A program made the position numbers and the translations under genes. The notes under the pieces are model-generated. The model did not search any database, was not told the origin of the DNA, and worked only from the letters and a program-made list of their open reading frames with translations. Of a stretch of 64,000 nt of DNA, positions 45,594-54,731 are shown piece after piece; position 1 is the first letter of the stretch; each line of letters opens with the position of its first letter. This stretch comes from Verrucomicrobiia bacterium (GTDB lineage: Bacteria > Verrucomicrobiota > Verrucomicrobiia > Limisphaerales > Pedosphaeraceae). Location: the NCBI GenBank assembly GCA_036268055.1, contig DATAUW010000036.1, forward strand, positions 1-64,000, written 5' to 3'.

Positions 45594-46751
45594 ATGAGCG
45601 ACCAACACGACCATCCACACGATCACGATCACGAGCATGATCATGACCACGGTCACGATCACGGCCATGAACATCATCATGAGCATGCGCATCCCGCGCC
45701 CGCCGCGCCCGAAATGGCGCCGCAGGAGGACAGCAGTTCACGCGCGTTGGCGGAGGCTTTGGGCAGCAGTTTCGGCATAGTCAAATGGGTGATGGGCATC
45801 CTGTTCCTTTTGTTTCTCGGCTCCGGCGTTTTCCGTGTGCAGCAAGGCCAGCGCGCCGTGTTGCTGCGTTTCGGCAAGCCAGTCGGCTTGGGTAACCAGG
45901 CCTTGATCGGCCCCGGAATACATTGGGGCTGGCCGTATCCGATTGATGAAGTCGTAAAGATTCATTACGCGCAGTTGCAGACGGTGAAATCCGATGTCGG
46001 CTGGTATAACACCACGCCCGAAAAGGAAGCGCTCGACCAGGAAGACTATGCCGGTCCTTCGCTCAACCCCGCCGTGGATGGTTACGCCATCACCGGCGAT
46101 GGCAATATCATCCACACCCGCGCCGTGCTGACTTACCAGATCGAAGACCCGGTCCGTTACGAATTTGAATTTACGAGCGCCTCGAACGCCGTCCGGGATG
46201 CCCTTGATAATGCCCTTCTCTTCGCCGCCGCGCGTTTTCGCGTGGATGATGTCCTTACGCGCGACATCACCCGCTTCCAGGATGTCGTGACCGCGCGCGT
46301 GACCGACCTGGTGCAACGCGAAAATCTGGGCGTGGTCATCCAGAGTTGCCAGGTAGAGAGCCGTCCGCCGCGTTATCTCAAACCCGCCTTCGACAGTGTG
46401 CTCACCGCGCTGGCTGAGCGCGACAAAGCAATCCACGAAGCCGAGAGTTATCAGAACCAGACTTTGTATCGCGCCGCCGCGACCGCCGCCGGCGTGACCA
46501 ACACCGCCGAAGCCGACCGCGTGCAACTCGTCGAATCTGTGAAGGCCGAAGCCCAACGCTTCACCGATTTGCTCCCGCGTTACAACGCCAATCCCGCCGT
46601 GTTCGCGAACATCCTTTTGCTCGATAAAATCGGCCGCGTGCTGACGAACGTCGAGGACAAGATCTATCTGCCGGAGCGGGCCGATGGCAAAACCCGCGAA
46701 CTTCGGTTACAGTTGAGCCGTGAACCGTTAAAACCCGTGGGCACGCCATAA
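45594..46751 (+). CDS. hflK: HflK-like SPFH protein with His/Asp-rich N-terminal tail
   Basis: A 385-residue HflK homolog starting 4 nt after hflC. Residues 5-33 are almost wholly His, Asp and Glu in H-D and H-E pairs, an evident metal-binding tail that E. coli HflK does not have. A membrane segment (about 62-80), an SPFH domain (about 83-290, GQRAVLLRFGKP, GPGIHWGWPYP) and a helical C-terminus with AEAQRFTDLLPRY follow. The tail would face the cytoplasm. The next gene encodes a metal ATPase with the same type of tail. Confidence 0.9.
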   Translation: MSDQHDHPHDHDHEHDHDHGHDHGHEHHHEHAHPAPAAPEMAPQEDSSSRALAEALGSSFGIVKWVMGILFLLFLGSGVFRVQQGQRAVLLRFGKPVGLGNQALIGPGIHWGWPYPIDEVVKIHYAQLQTVKSDVGWYNTTPEKEALDQEDYAGPSLNPAVDGYAITGDGNIIHTRAVLTYQIEDPVRYEFEFTSASNAVRDALDNALLFAAARFRVDDVLTRDITRFQDVVTARVTDLVQRENLGVVIQSCQVESRPPRYLKPAFDSVLTALAERDKAIHEAESYQNQTLYRAAATAAGVTNTAEADRVQLVESVKAEAQRFTDLLPRYNANPAVFANILLLDKIGRVLTNVEDKIYLPERADGKTRELRLQLSREPLKPVGTP

Positions 46752-46766
46752 AAAATAAATTGTCGT

Positions 46767-48800
46767 ATGCAAGTCACTTCACTTTTAGAGCCCGAACACA
46801 AGCACGACCATAATCATGAGCATGAAGACCCGCTGAATTGCGCGTCCTGCGGCCATGACCATGAGCACACTCCGATTCGCCTGGTGCAAACGATCATCGG
46901 CGTGGTGTTCGTCCTGAACGCATTCGTCGTGGACTGGGCGTTTGAAGGCGCGCATACCGCCGCCAGCGCGAGCGCGATGATTGGCGCTATTATTCTCGGC
47001 TATCCCATCGTCTGGACTTCGGTCAAGGACTTGATGCGCGGCGCGCTGACCATCAATGAACTCGTGGGAATCGCCGTTCTCGCGGCGTTTGCTTCCGGCG
47101 ATTACAAGACTGCTGGTGTCGTCGCGTTCTTCATGTTGACCGGCGAAATCATCGAAACCCGCACCGCCGAAGGCGCGCGCCAATCCATTGAATCGCTCAT
47201 CAAACTCACGCCAACCAAGGCTCGCCGCATCACTGCCAACGGCGAAGAGGAAGTCGCCGCGAAAGACCTCGCGATCGGCGACGTCATCCGCGTTCGTCCT
47301 GGCGACAATGTTGCTGCCGACGGCGTCATCCTCAGCGGCCAGGGTTCGTTCAACCAGGCGAACATCACCGGTGAATCGTTGCCTGTGGACAAAAAGCCCG
47401 GCGACGAAGCGTATGCCGGCACGCAGAATCTGACCGGCGTTTTGGAAATCCGCGTGAGCCGCGCCGGCCAGGACACCACGCTCGGCAAAGTGCGCGAACT
47501 GATTTTGGCCGCGGAAAAAACCAAGCTGCCCATCATGCGCATCATTGATCAATACATGGGCTTTTACACGCCACTCGTGTTGGTCATCGGCGCTTTGGTG
47601 TGGGCGTTCACGCATGACTTGAACCGCGTCATCGCCGTACTCGTCGTTTCGTGCCCGTGCGCGTTCATTCTTGCGACGCCGACTGCGATGGTCGCCGCGC
47701 TTTCCGCCGCCGCGCGTCTCGGCATCCTGATCAAGAACGTCAGCGACATCGAACTCGCCGCGAAGATCAATGCGTTCGTGTTCGATAAAACCGGCACGCT
47801 CACCACCGGCAAGCTGGCCGTCAGCCGCCTCGCTCCGATTGGCGATACCGCGCCCGCTGAACTCCTGCGCGTCGCCGCGTCCGCCGAAAAATATAGTAAC
47901 CATCCGACCGCCCGTGCACTCGCGACGTTGTCCGAGGAAGCCGGCGTTCCGCTTTCCGAGCCGAAAAACTTTTCTGAAACCGCTGGTCGTGGCATCAAGG
48001 CCGATGTGGATGGCAAAGTGGTTCTCGTTGGCCGCGCGCAATGGCTCAAGGACAATGGCGTCACCGAAAATTTTCTCAAGGCCGTTGACCTCAATGAAAC
48101 CGAGGGCTTCAGTCTTCTGTTTATCGCCCGCGATGGCAAGTGCATCGGCTGGGTGGGCTTGCAGGACCAGACTCGCGAGGAAGCGCAAGCCTCGCTCGCC
48201 GAGCTTAAGCAAAACGGCGTGCGCCGCATCGCCATGATTTCCGGCGACCGCCAGCCGGTGGCCGCGCGCGTGGCCCGGGAAATCGGCTGCGAAGAAGTCG
48301 TGGGCGATTGCCTGCCGCAAAACAAAGTTGAATTCGTCCGCGCGATGAAGCTCAAGGGTTATCGCGTCGCGGTCATTGGCGACGGCGTGAACGACGCCCC
48401 GGCACTCGCGGCGGGCGACATCGGCATCGCGATGGGCGCCGCCGGCAGCGAAGTGGCGATCCACAGCGCGACGATTGCGCTGATGAATAACGATCTGCGC
48501 CGTCTGCCGTTTCTCGTGAAGCTCTCGCGCAGCACGCGCAGCGTCATCAACCAGAATTTTCTGTTCGGCGTCGTCTTCATCATCTGCGGTTTGTCGCTTG
48601 CGGCGTTTGGCATCGTCGGCCCAATCGTGGCGGCGATCATGCACAACGTCGGTTCGTTGATGGTCGTCTTCAACAGCGCACGGCTCGTCCGTAAGGGTGA
48701 AGAACTCGAGCATTATCAACCCGCGGCGATTGAACCGCCCTCGCGTCCCGCAGGAAAACCCTCCGCGCCCACACCGCAGTTGGCGGCGAAGCCGGCCTAA
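46767..48800 (+). CDS. Heavy-metal P1B-type ATPase
   Basis: A 677-residue transporter. N-terminus: a short His-rich stretch and a CASC pair in place of a full HMA domain. Then eight predicted membrane segments, the actuator TGESLPVDK, the metal-binding CPC in SCPCAFILATPTA, the phosphorylation site DKTGTLT, the HP-like SNHPTA motif, and GDGVNDAPAL. Near the C-terminus the last spans read MHNVGSLMVVFNSARL, lacking the Asp of zinc/cadmium types and the copper-type serines, so substrate class is unclear. Follows hflK with a 15-nt gap. Confidence 0.93.
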   Translation: MQVTSLLEPEHKHDHNHEHEDPLNCASCGHDHEHTPIRLVQTIIGVVFVLNAFVVDWAFEGAHTAASASAMIGAIILGYPIVWTSVKDLMRGALTINELVGIAVLAAFASGDYKTAGVVAFFMLTGEIIETRTAEGARQSIESLIKLTPTKARRITANGEEEVAAKDLAIGDVIRVRPGDNVAADGVILSGQGSFNQANITGESLPVDKKPGDEAYAGTQNLTGVLEIRVSRAGQDTTLGKVRELILAAEKTKLPIMRIIDQYMGFYTPLVLVIGALVWAFTHDLNRVIAVLVVSCPCAFILATPTAMVAALSAAARLGILIKNVSDIELAAKINAFVFDKTGTLTTGKLAVSRLAPIGDTAPAELLRVAASAEKYSNHPTARALATLSEEAGVPLSEPKNFSETAGRGIKADVDGKVVLVGRAQWLKDNGVTENFLKAVDLNETEGFSLLFIARDGKCIGWVGLQDQTREEAQASLAELKQNGVRRIAMISGDRQPVAARVAREIGCEEVVGDCLPQNKVEFVRAMKLKGYRVAVIGDGVNDAPALAAGDIGIAMGAAGSEVAIHSATIALMNNDLRRLPFLVKLSRSTRSVINQNFLFGVVFIICGLSLAAFGIVGPIVAAIMHNVGSLMVVFNSARLVRKGEELEHYQPAAIEPPSRPAGKPSAPTPQLAAKPA

Positions 48801-48813
48801 CAGAATCAGATAA

Positions 48814-49008
48814 ATGAGTGGGACCGAAATCATTGAAGAAATCAGGAAGCTTAGCTCCGAGGAGCGAAAGCAGGTCGTTGCATATGTGAATGAAATTCAA
48901 AAATCAGATGCGCTCGATTCGGACGAAGACATCACGCCAGAATTTAAGCGCGTCGTGGATGAAGTGTTTACAACTAATGCCGAGCTGTTTCGAAAATTGG
49001 CACAATGA
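48814..49008 (+). CDS. Small antitoxin-like protein
   Basis: A 64-residue, acidic protein (IIEEIRKLSSEERKQV) that starts 13 nt after the P-ATPase stop and overlaps the toxin start by 4 nt. The antitoxin-then-toxin order, small size and acidic tail support an antitoxin role; no DNA-binding motif is apparent. Confidence 0.75.
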   Translation: MSGTEIIEEIRKLSSEERKQVVAYVNEIQKSDALDSDEDITPEFKRVVDEVFTTNAELFRKLAQ

Positions 49009-49400
49009 CTCAAGGTGATCCGAGCTTTTTAACTCTGAGACGTGTTTTGTATGTGCATGATCAATCGCTTGCCAGAGAGGGTGGTATTGCGGGTATTGGG
49101 AATCCGGATGGGATTGAGTCCGCATTGGGCGCCGTTAAGAATATGTATCTATACGAGAAAGCCGACGTTTTTGCAATAGCCGCGGCGTATGCGTTTCATA
49201 TCGCAGAAGCACAAGCATTTCTTGATGGCAATAAACGGACAGGTGCTGCTTCTGCCATCGTCTTTTTGAGATTAAATGGCATTAAAATTCCGGAAGATGA
49301 CGGCTCAATTTTTAAAGCGATGATAGGCTTGGCAAACAAACAATTGGATAAGGCGGGATTAGCCGTAATCTTGAGAAAACTGGCCGGGAAAACCGATTAA
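49005..49400 (+). CDS. Doc/Fic-type toxin, catalytic His replaced
   Basis: A 131-residue death-on-curing family protein. The Fic core is AQAFLDGNKRTG: D74, G75, N76, K77 and R78 are as in active proteins, but the place of the catalytic His (H-x-F-x-D-G-N-K-R) is Gln70. Homologs with Gln at that site exist in my recollection of the family, so it could still act or be a relic. In Doc the active site modifies EF-Tu by phosphorylation (family knowledge). It sits within an otherwise unrelated transport operon. Confidence 0.87.
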   Translation: MTQGDPSFLTLRRVLYVHDQSLAREGGIAGIGNPDGIESALGAVKNMYLYEKADVFAIAAAYAFHIAEAQAFLDGNKRTGAASAIVFLRLNGIKIPEDDGSIFKAMIGLANKQLDKAGLAVILRKLAGKTD

Positions 49401-49412
49401 ACTTTGTTACCA

Positions 49413-50642
49413 ATGAGCACCACTGACGTTCTTTCCGCCACCAGCGCCACCCGCCCCGCGCCTTCTTCCGAAGTGGTCATCGCCGTGCGCGGGCTCACCA
49501 AGGTCTTCAAGGATTTCTGGGGCCGGCCCAAGGCGCGCGCGGTGGACAATGTGAATTTTGAAGTGCGCCGTGGTGAGGTGTTCGGTTTGCTCGGGCCGAA
49601 CGGTTCCGGCAAATCCACCACCGTCAAGATGCTCCTCGGCCTGCTCTATCCGACCAAGGGCCATATCGAAGTCTTCGGCCATTCGCCGCGCCACGTCGCG
49701 ACAAAATCGCGCATCGGTTATCTGCCCGAGGAATCGTATCTCTATCGCTATCTCAATTCGCATGAGACGCTGGATTTTTTCGGCAATCTCTTTCGCCTGC
49801 CCGGCGGCGAGCGCGACAAGCGGGCCGAGCAATTACTTGAAATGGTCGGCTTGAGCCAGACTCGCACGCGCGCGGTCGGTGAATTTTCCAAGGGCATGCA
49901 GCGCCGCATCGGTTTGGCGCAAGCGCTCATCAACGACCCCGACCTTGTCATTCTCGACGAACCCACCGCCGGTCTCGACCCTATCGGCTGCCGCGAAGTG
50001 AAGGACTTGATCCTCGCCCTCGCGCGCCGCGGCAAGACGGTGATTCTCAGCAGCCATTTGCTTTCCGACGTCGAGGATGTTTGCGATCGCGTGGTGATTT
50101 ATTACGGCGGAAAGATCCAGGCGATGGGCACGCTCAAGGAACTTCTCGCCACGCCTGACGTCGTGCGCATCACCACGCCGGTGCTCGCCCGCGAAACAAT
50201 GGAACGCGCGCTGGAAATCATCCGCCGCGATATTGACGGTGATAAAATCCGCATAGACAACCCCACGCAGAACCTCGAAAGCTATTTTCTGGATGTCGTG
50301 CAAAAAGCGCGCGCCGCCGCGGAACAGACCTCAGGCGCGACCTCTGGACATCGCGTCGCTGAATATCTCCGCGGCGAAGGCGAAGCCAAGCCCGGCACCG
50401 ACCGTGTCCTCGAACGTCTCACCGCACCACAGGCCAAGCCCGTGGTCGTGGAAACTTCCGCGACTCAACCCGCCGAGACGGTGGACAGCAAAAAACTTGC
50501 GGCCCTTACGCGCCACGAACCGGAAATACCCGCGCCAAATCCAACTGCAACTCCGGCCGCCCCTGCGGCAGCCGAACCGAAGGCCGACCTCAGCAAGGCC
50601 AACGAAAAACTTTCATCGCTGCTCGGCAAACCGAAGCAATAG
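49413..50642 (+). CDS. ABC transporter ATP-binding protein
   Basis: From ATG 49413, 409 residues. N-terminal ABC domain (about 20-245) is intact: Walker A GLLGPNGSGKSTT, signature EFSKGMQRR, Walker B VILDEPTAGLD and H-loop LSSHLLSDVE. A C-terminal extension (about 250-409) is a long charged then Ala/Pro-rich low-complexity tail, ending SSLLGKPKQ. It most likely drives the permeases at 41812 and 50676. Starts 12 nt after the toxin gene. Confidence 0.92.
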   Translation: MSTTDVLSATSATRPAPSSEVVIAVRGLTKVFKDFWGRPKARAVDNVNFEVRRGEVFGLLGPNGSGKSTTVKMLLGLLYPTKGHIEVFGHSPRHVATKSRIGYLPEESYLYRYLNSHETLDFFGNLFRLPGGERDKRAEQLLEMVGLSQTRTRAVGEFSKGMQRRIGLAQALINDPDLVILDEPTAGLDPIGCREVKDLILALARRGKTVILSSHLLSDVEDVCDRVVIYYGGKIQAMGTLKELLATPDVVRITTPVLARETMERALEIIRRDIDGDKIRIDNPTQNLESYFLDVVQKARAAAEQTSGATSGHRVAEYLRGEGEAKPGTDRVLERLTAPQAKPVVVETSATQPAETVDSKKLAALTRHEPEIPAPNPTATPAAPAAAEPKADLSKANEKLSSLLGKPKQ

Positions 50643-50675
50643 CTTCGCCCCCGAACCCAGCGCGCGGATTTCATC

Positions 50676-52061
50676 ATGCAACAAATTTCAGCCATTGTCG
50701 GATTGACCTGGAAAGCGGCGTTTCGCTATCGCCTCTTTTGGGTCATCGCGGCCTTGCTGCTCGCGGCGGTCATTGGCCTGCCGATCCTGATCAAAGACGA
50801 CGGCACCGCCGAAGGTTTTGCGCAAATTCTGATTACCTACACGCTCGGCGCAGTTACGGGCCTGCTTGGCTTGTGCACACTTTGGCTCGCCTGCGGCACG
50901 CTCGCGCGCGATGTCGAGGAATGCCAGATCCAGATGATCGCGGTGAAGCCCATCGCACGCTGGCAAATCTGGCTGGGCAAATGGCTCGGGTTGGTTTCGC
51001 TGAATGCGTTGTTGCTCGGCATCGCCGGCTTGAGCATTTATGGTTTGCTCGAATACCGCGCCCAACGCCTGCCGGCGGTTGAACGTGACAAATTACAAAA
51101 CGAAGTGCTCGTCGCCCGCGCGTCGGTGAAGGAAGAAAATCTTGATGCTTATATCGAACAAGCGACCGATCGTGAATTCAAGGCGCGCCAGGAAAAAGGC
51201 AAACTCGCGGACGTGGACCCGACGGAGATGCGCAAGCAAATCGAACAGCAAGTGCGCGCGGGCATCCAAATTGTTCCGCCCGATGGCATCCGCCCCTGGG
51301 TCATCAAGCTCGGCAGCGCCAAGGACCGCTTAAAAGATCAGCCGCTTTTTCTGCGGGTGAAATTCAACACGTCACAGAACACCACGATACCGACGACCCT
51401 TGATACCGCCTGGCAAGTTGGCACGCCCAAGAAAACCGCCATCTGGCAGGACATGTTGAGCCTTTCGCCCGACTCGTTTCACGAATTCCGCATTGATCCC
51501 AATTTGTTCGATGACCAGGGCAACCTCGTCATCCTCTTTCGCAATCCCAACAACATGGCGATCTTGTTCCCGCTCGCGGACGGCATGGAAGTTTTGTATC
51601 GCGAAGGCAGCTTCGGAATGAATTTCATTCGTGGGCTGGCGATCATTCTTTGCTGGATGGCGTTGCTCGCGGCGCTGGGGCTTTCGGCGGCGAGTTTTCT
51701 TTCGTTTCCAGTTGCGGCATTTCTTTCGCTTGCGTTGCTGGGCATCACGCTTTCGAGCGGGACATTATCCAACGTAGTCTCGGATGGCACGATCATGGGT
51801 TACAACGAGGAGAAAGGCACCAAGGGTCATTCGGCCCTCGACAACGTGGCGATTCCCGCCTTTCGCGGCATGCTCGATGTCATCAATCTGGTGCAGGGAT
51901 TTTCGCCGATAGATTCGCTCACCGCCGGGCGGCTGATCACGTGGCAGGAAATGGGGTTGGCACTCGCGCAAATCGTTTTGCTCCTGGGCGGATTGCTTGC
52001 GGTCATTGGCATCTTCATCTTCAACCGCCGCGAGTTGGCCACGGCGCAAGGGACGCAATAG
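50676..52061 (+). CDS. ABC-2-type permease with large extracytoplasmic loop
   Basis: A 461-residue permease. N-terminal part has several membrane segments (about 20-40, 52-80, 95-130), then a hydrophilic region of about 190 residues (about 140-330) between spans, and a C-terminal group of spans (about 335-450). It follows the ABC ATPase by 33 nt and is the ABC partner of that protein. Substrate unknown. Confidence 0.85.
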   Translation: MQQISAIVGLTWKAAFRYRLFWVIAALLLAAVIGLPILIKDDGTAEGFAQILITYTLGAVTGLLGLCTLWLACGTLARDVEECQIQMIAVKPIARWQIWLGKWLGLVSLNALLLGIAGLSIYGLLEYRAQRLPAVERDKLQNEVLVARASVKEENLDAYIEQATDREFKARQEKGKLADVDPTEMRKQIEQQVRAGIQIVPPDGIRPWVIKLGSAKDRLKDQPLFLRVKFNTSQNTTIPTTLDTAWQVGTPKKTAIWQDMLSLSPDSFHEFRIDPNLFDDQGNLVILFRNPNNMAILFPLADGMEVLYREGSFGMNFIRGLAIILCWMALLAALGLSAASFLSFPVAAFLSLALLGITLSSGTLSNVVSDGTIMGYNEEKGTKGHSALDNVAIPAFRGMLDVINLVQGFSPIDSLTAGRLITWQEMGLALAQIVLLLGGLLAVIGIFIFNRRELATAQGTQ

Positions 52062-52062
52062 C

Positions 52063-53598
52063 ATGCCGCCCAAACTTCTCAAAACGGTATTGACCATCGT
52101 GGTCGTCGTATTGATGGTGGGCGTGTCCTTCGTCCAGCGCGAACTTGTGCGCGAGCGCGATGAACTCGGCATTTCGCGTTACACCGAATTGAAAGGCGCG
52201 CCGCCGGTGTTGCAATTAACCACCGTGGCGCTGGGCGGTTTTCGCGGATTGATTTCCAATATCCTGTGGATGCGCGCGAGCGACTTGCAGGAGAACGATA
52301 AATTTTTCGAGATGGTGCAGTTGGCCGATTGGATCACGAAACTTGAGCCGCATTTCACACAGGTCTGGCTCGTGCAATCGTGGAACATGGCCTACAACAT
52401 TTCCGTCAAGTTCAAGGACCCCGAGGACCGCTGGCGCTGGGTGCAACGCGGCATCGAACTGCTGCGCGACCAGGGTTTGGTCTATAACCCCGATGACGTC
52501 CTCATGTATCGCGAACTCGCCTGGTTTTTCCAGCATAAGATGGGACAAAATCTGGACGACGCGAACATGTATTACAAGCAGATGTGGCTGAAGGAAATGT
52601 CCACCGTCCTCGGCATGGACAAGCCGGATTGGGACGCGCTTATTCATCCTAAAACCGAGGACGAAAAAAAGCGCGCCACCTTACTGCGTGAAAAATACAA
52701 GATGGACCCCGTCTTCATGAAGGAAGTGGATGATCGTTACGGTCCGCTGGAATGGCGACTGCCCGAGACGAGCGCGATTTATTGGGCCGCGCTTGGCTTG
52801 CGCGCCGCGAAAAATGACCAGCAGCGCATTGATCCCAACGACCTCATCACCTTGCGCCGCGTCATTTATCAATCCATGCAACTCGCTTTCCAGCGCGGCC
52901 GGCTCATCGTGGACAATGCCGACCGGCAGTTTGACTTCGGCCCCAATCTCTCGAACATTCCCAACGCCAATAATGTTTATCTCGAGGCGATGACTGACGA
53001 TGAAAAAAATCGCGACCACATCGCGACGGCGCATCGCAATTTTTTGCGCGACGCCGTGTTTCTGCTCTATACCTACAACCGCCAGGCCGATGCCCAGACG
53101 TGGTTCAATTACATGGCCACCAATTATCCCGACAAGCCGCTGCTCGACGGCAAACCGAACACGCTGCCCAAGAACATGGACCTGGATAGCTACGCGATGG
53201 GCCGCATCCAGGAGGAATTGAATGACCCGGGCCGTGACAAGGCGGAGGGGCTTATTGAAGGGTTCGAGCGTCAGGCGTACGAGAGCCTTGCCGTTGGTGA
53301 TGACGACCGTTATATCGGCATGGATAGCCTGGCCAAAAAACTTTGGAATTTCTACGAAAGCAAAGTCGGCGTGAACGAAGCGAGCAGGGAGCGAGTCGGC
53401 TTGAAATCTGTCGCGGAAATCAAACAACGCGTTTTGGACCGGTTGCTCGACGGCGAAATGTCTCCGCAACTGACCGCACAACTCCGCACCCGCCTCGGCC
53501 TGCCCGCCGCGACCGCGCCTGGGAGTTCGACAAACTCAATTCCCTCATTGCCCGTTTCAACGAACACGCCGCCCGCCACAAACGCAGTCGCGCAGTAA
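52063..53598 (+). CDS. Anchored protein with TPR-like helices, last operon gene
   Basis: From ATG 52063, one base after the upstream stop, 511 residues: an N-terminal membrane anchor (about 8-25) and a long soluble part with paired helices reminiscent of TPR (LADWITKLEPHFTQVWLVQSWNMAYN reduced to W-I-T-K-L-E-P-H and YRELAWFFQHK), ending in a Pro/Thr-rich tail. I do not recognise a family. Position suggests it is a partner of the ABC/SPFH system. Confidence 0.75.
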   Translation: MPPKLLKTVLTIVVVVLMVGVSFVQRELVRERDELGISRYTELKGAPPVLQLTTVALGGFRGLISNILWMRASDLQENDKFFEMVQLADWITKLEPHFTQVWLVQSWNMAYNISVKFKDPEDRWRWVQRGIELLRDQGLVYNPDDVLMYRELAWFFQHKMGQNLDDANMYYKQMWLKEMSTVLGMDKPDWDALIHPKTEDEKKRATLLREKYKMDPVFMKEVDDRYGPLEWRLPETSAIYWAALGLRAAKNDQQRIDPNDLITLRRVIYQSMQLAFQRGRLIVDNADRQFDFGPNLSNIPNANNVYLEAMTDDEKNRDHIATAHRNFLRDAVFLLYTYNRQADAQTWFNYMATNYPDKPLLDGKPNTLPKNMDLDSYAMGRIQEELNDPGRDKAEGLIEGFERQAYESLAVGDDDRYIGMDSLAKKLWNFYESKVGVNEASRERVGLKSVAEIKQRVLDRLLDGEMSPQLTAQLRTRLGLPAATAPGSSTNSIPSLPVSTNTPPATNAVAQ

Positions 53599-53693
53599 TC
53601 CGGATATTGATATTCGGGATGTTAATGTGCTTGAACGTCTCTCTGGATCAAAAAACGCATTGGAATCCAGCGCCTTAACAACATAAAATTATT

Positions 53694-53933
53694 ATGCAAA
53701 ATGCAGAGGATGTTAGGTGGATGTGGGGTGGTATAGTTTTTACCATAATGGGCCTCATCGTCTTCCTGTTCTTGGACCGATATCTCAAGAAAGACGGACG
53801 AAGGGCAAGAATGAAAGCGTGGGTTAGATCTGATGCTCGCTATGCTAAAATCATACGTGGCGCCATGCGAATATTGGTTTTTTTAACCATGGCTGGGATA
53901 TTGATTGATATTCTGCACCTCTTTGGAAAATAG
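53694..53933 (+). CDS. Small two-span membrane protein, unknown
   Basis: A 79-residue protein with two hydrophobic segments (about 11-28 and 55-77) around a basic loop (RYLKKDGRRARMK). It follows the operon by 95 nt, but the gap and lower GC make co-transcription doubtful. No family recognised. Confidence 0.6.
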   Translation: MQNAEDVRWMWGGIVFTIMGLIVFLFLDRYLKKDGRRARMKAWVRSDARYAKIIRGAMRILVFLTMAGILIDILHLFGK

Positions 53934-53942
53934 GACGTAATC

Positions 53943-53970
53943 ACAAAAAGGGGTCAGGGATGAATATTGG
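53943..53970. repeat. AAAAGGGGTCAGGGATGAATATT remnant
   Basis: A sequence of the type AAAAGGGGTCAGGGATGAAT, which I recall flanking IS200/REP-associated (Y1) transposase genes in many genomes. No transposase is here, so this may be a remnant end. It sits in the 105-base gap between 53933 and 54039 with no other feature. Confidence 0.35.
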
Positions 53971-54038
53971 TGCGTTAGGTTTGACCTTGTGAGCTTGCCT
54001 AACTACAGCGTGAACTGTCCACGATACCGGCGCTAAGC

Positions 54039-54731
54039 TCAATCCACGCACATCTCGCGCAATTTTTTTTCTGCCTGCACGCGTAATTGTTCCCGACCGG
54101 TTTCGGACGTTTCCCGCGGCACGGGAATGGGTTCTCCGTAAATCATTTCGCACTTGGAAAATGGCAGCGGAATTTGAAAACGGTCCCAGCTTTTCACGCT
54201 GATTTTCCAATTCACGTTAATGGCCACCGGCACAATCGCCCTGCCGGTCAGTTGCGCCAGCGCCACGATGCCTTCCTGCATGACATACTTCGGCCCGCGC
54301 GGTCCGTCGGGCGTGATGGCGATGTCGTAATCGCGTTTCGCCCACGTGGTCAGTTCGCGCAACGCTTGTGGCCCGCGGCGGCTCGTCGAACCGCGCACCG
54401 GACGCACGCCGAATTTTTCAATCACTGCCATCAGCATTCCGCCATCGCGGCTCGCGCTCATGATCGCCACCAGCCCCGCGCCCGCGGAATATTTTTTGAT
54501 GAACCACACATACGCGGGCATGCAGAGCGCGAGCCGGTTGTGCCAGATGCAATAAATCGCCGGGCCGCGAAAGGTTCCGTCCCTCAATCCGGTGCGATCC
54601 ACGAAACGCACCCGCATCGTCGCGGCGATCACGCGAATAAAAATATAGATGAGCCACGCGGCCAGGCGTTGATGCCACTTGGGCATTTCCGGCACGACGA
54701 TTTGCGATGATCTTTTGGCCCGCGCCGGCAT
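54039..54731 (-). CDS. Lysophospholipid acyltransferase-family protein (DUF374)
   Basis: From the ATG at 54731, which overlaps the ruvA stop by one base (TGATG), 230 residues. A membrane segment (about 15-30) precedes the acyltransferase-type motif IWHNRLAL, where the family has H-x4-D in related enzymes and HNRL in DUF374 members. GPRGPKYVMQEG is the second conserved block. It likely transfers an acyl chain in lipid A or phospholipid synthesis; direct substrate unknown. The longer open frame upstream overlaps ruvA and is not used. Confidence 0.85.
   Translation of the reverse strand: MPARAKRSSQIVVPEMPKWHQRLAAWLIYIFIRVIAATMRVRFVDRTGLRDGTFRGPAIYCIWHNRLALCMPAYVWFIKKYSAGAGLVAIMSASRDGGMLMAVIEKFGVRPVRGSTSRRGPQALRELTTWAKRDYDIAITPDGPRGPKYVMQEGIVALAQLTGRAIVPVAINVNWKISVKSWDRFQIPLPFSKCEMIYGEPIPVPRETSETGREQLRVQAEKKLREMCVD

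Noticed and set aside
46785-48833. A 682-codon open frame on the minus strand
   Set aside because: It is the exact antisense of the P-type ATPase gene, has no family motif, and its composition mirrors the high-GC codon bias of the sense gene.
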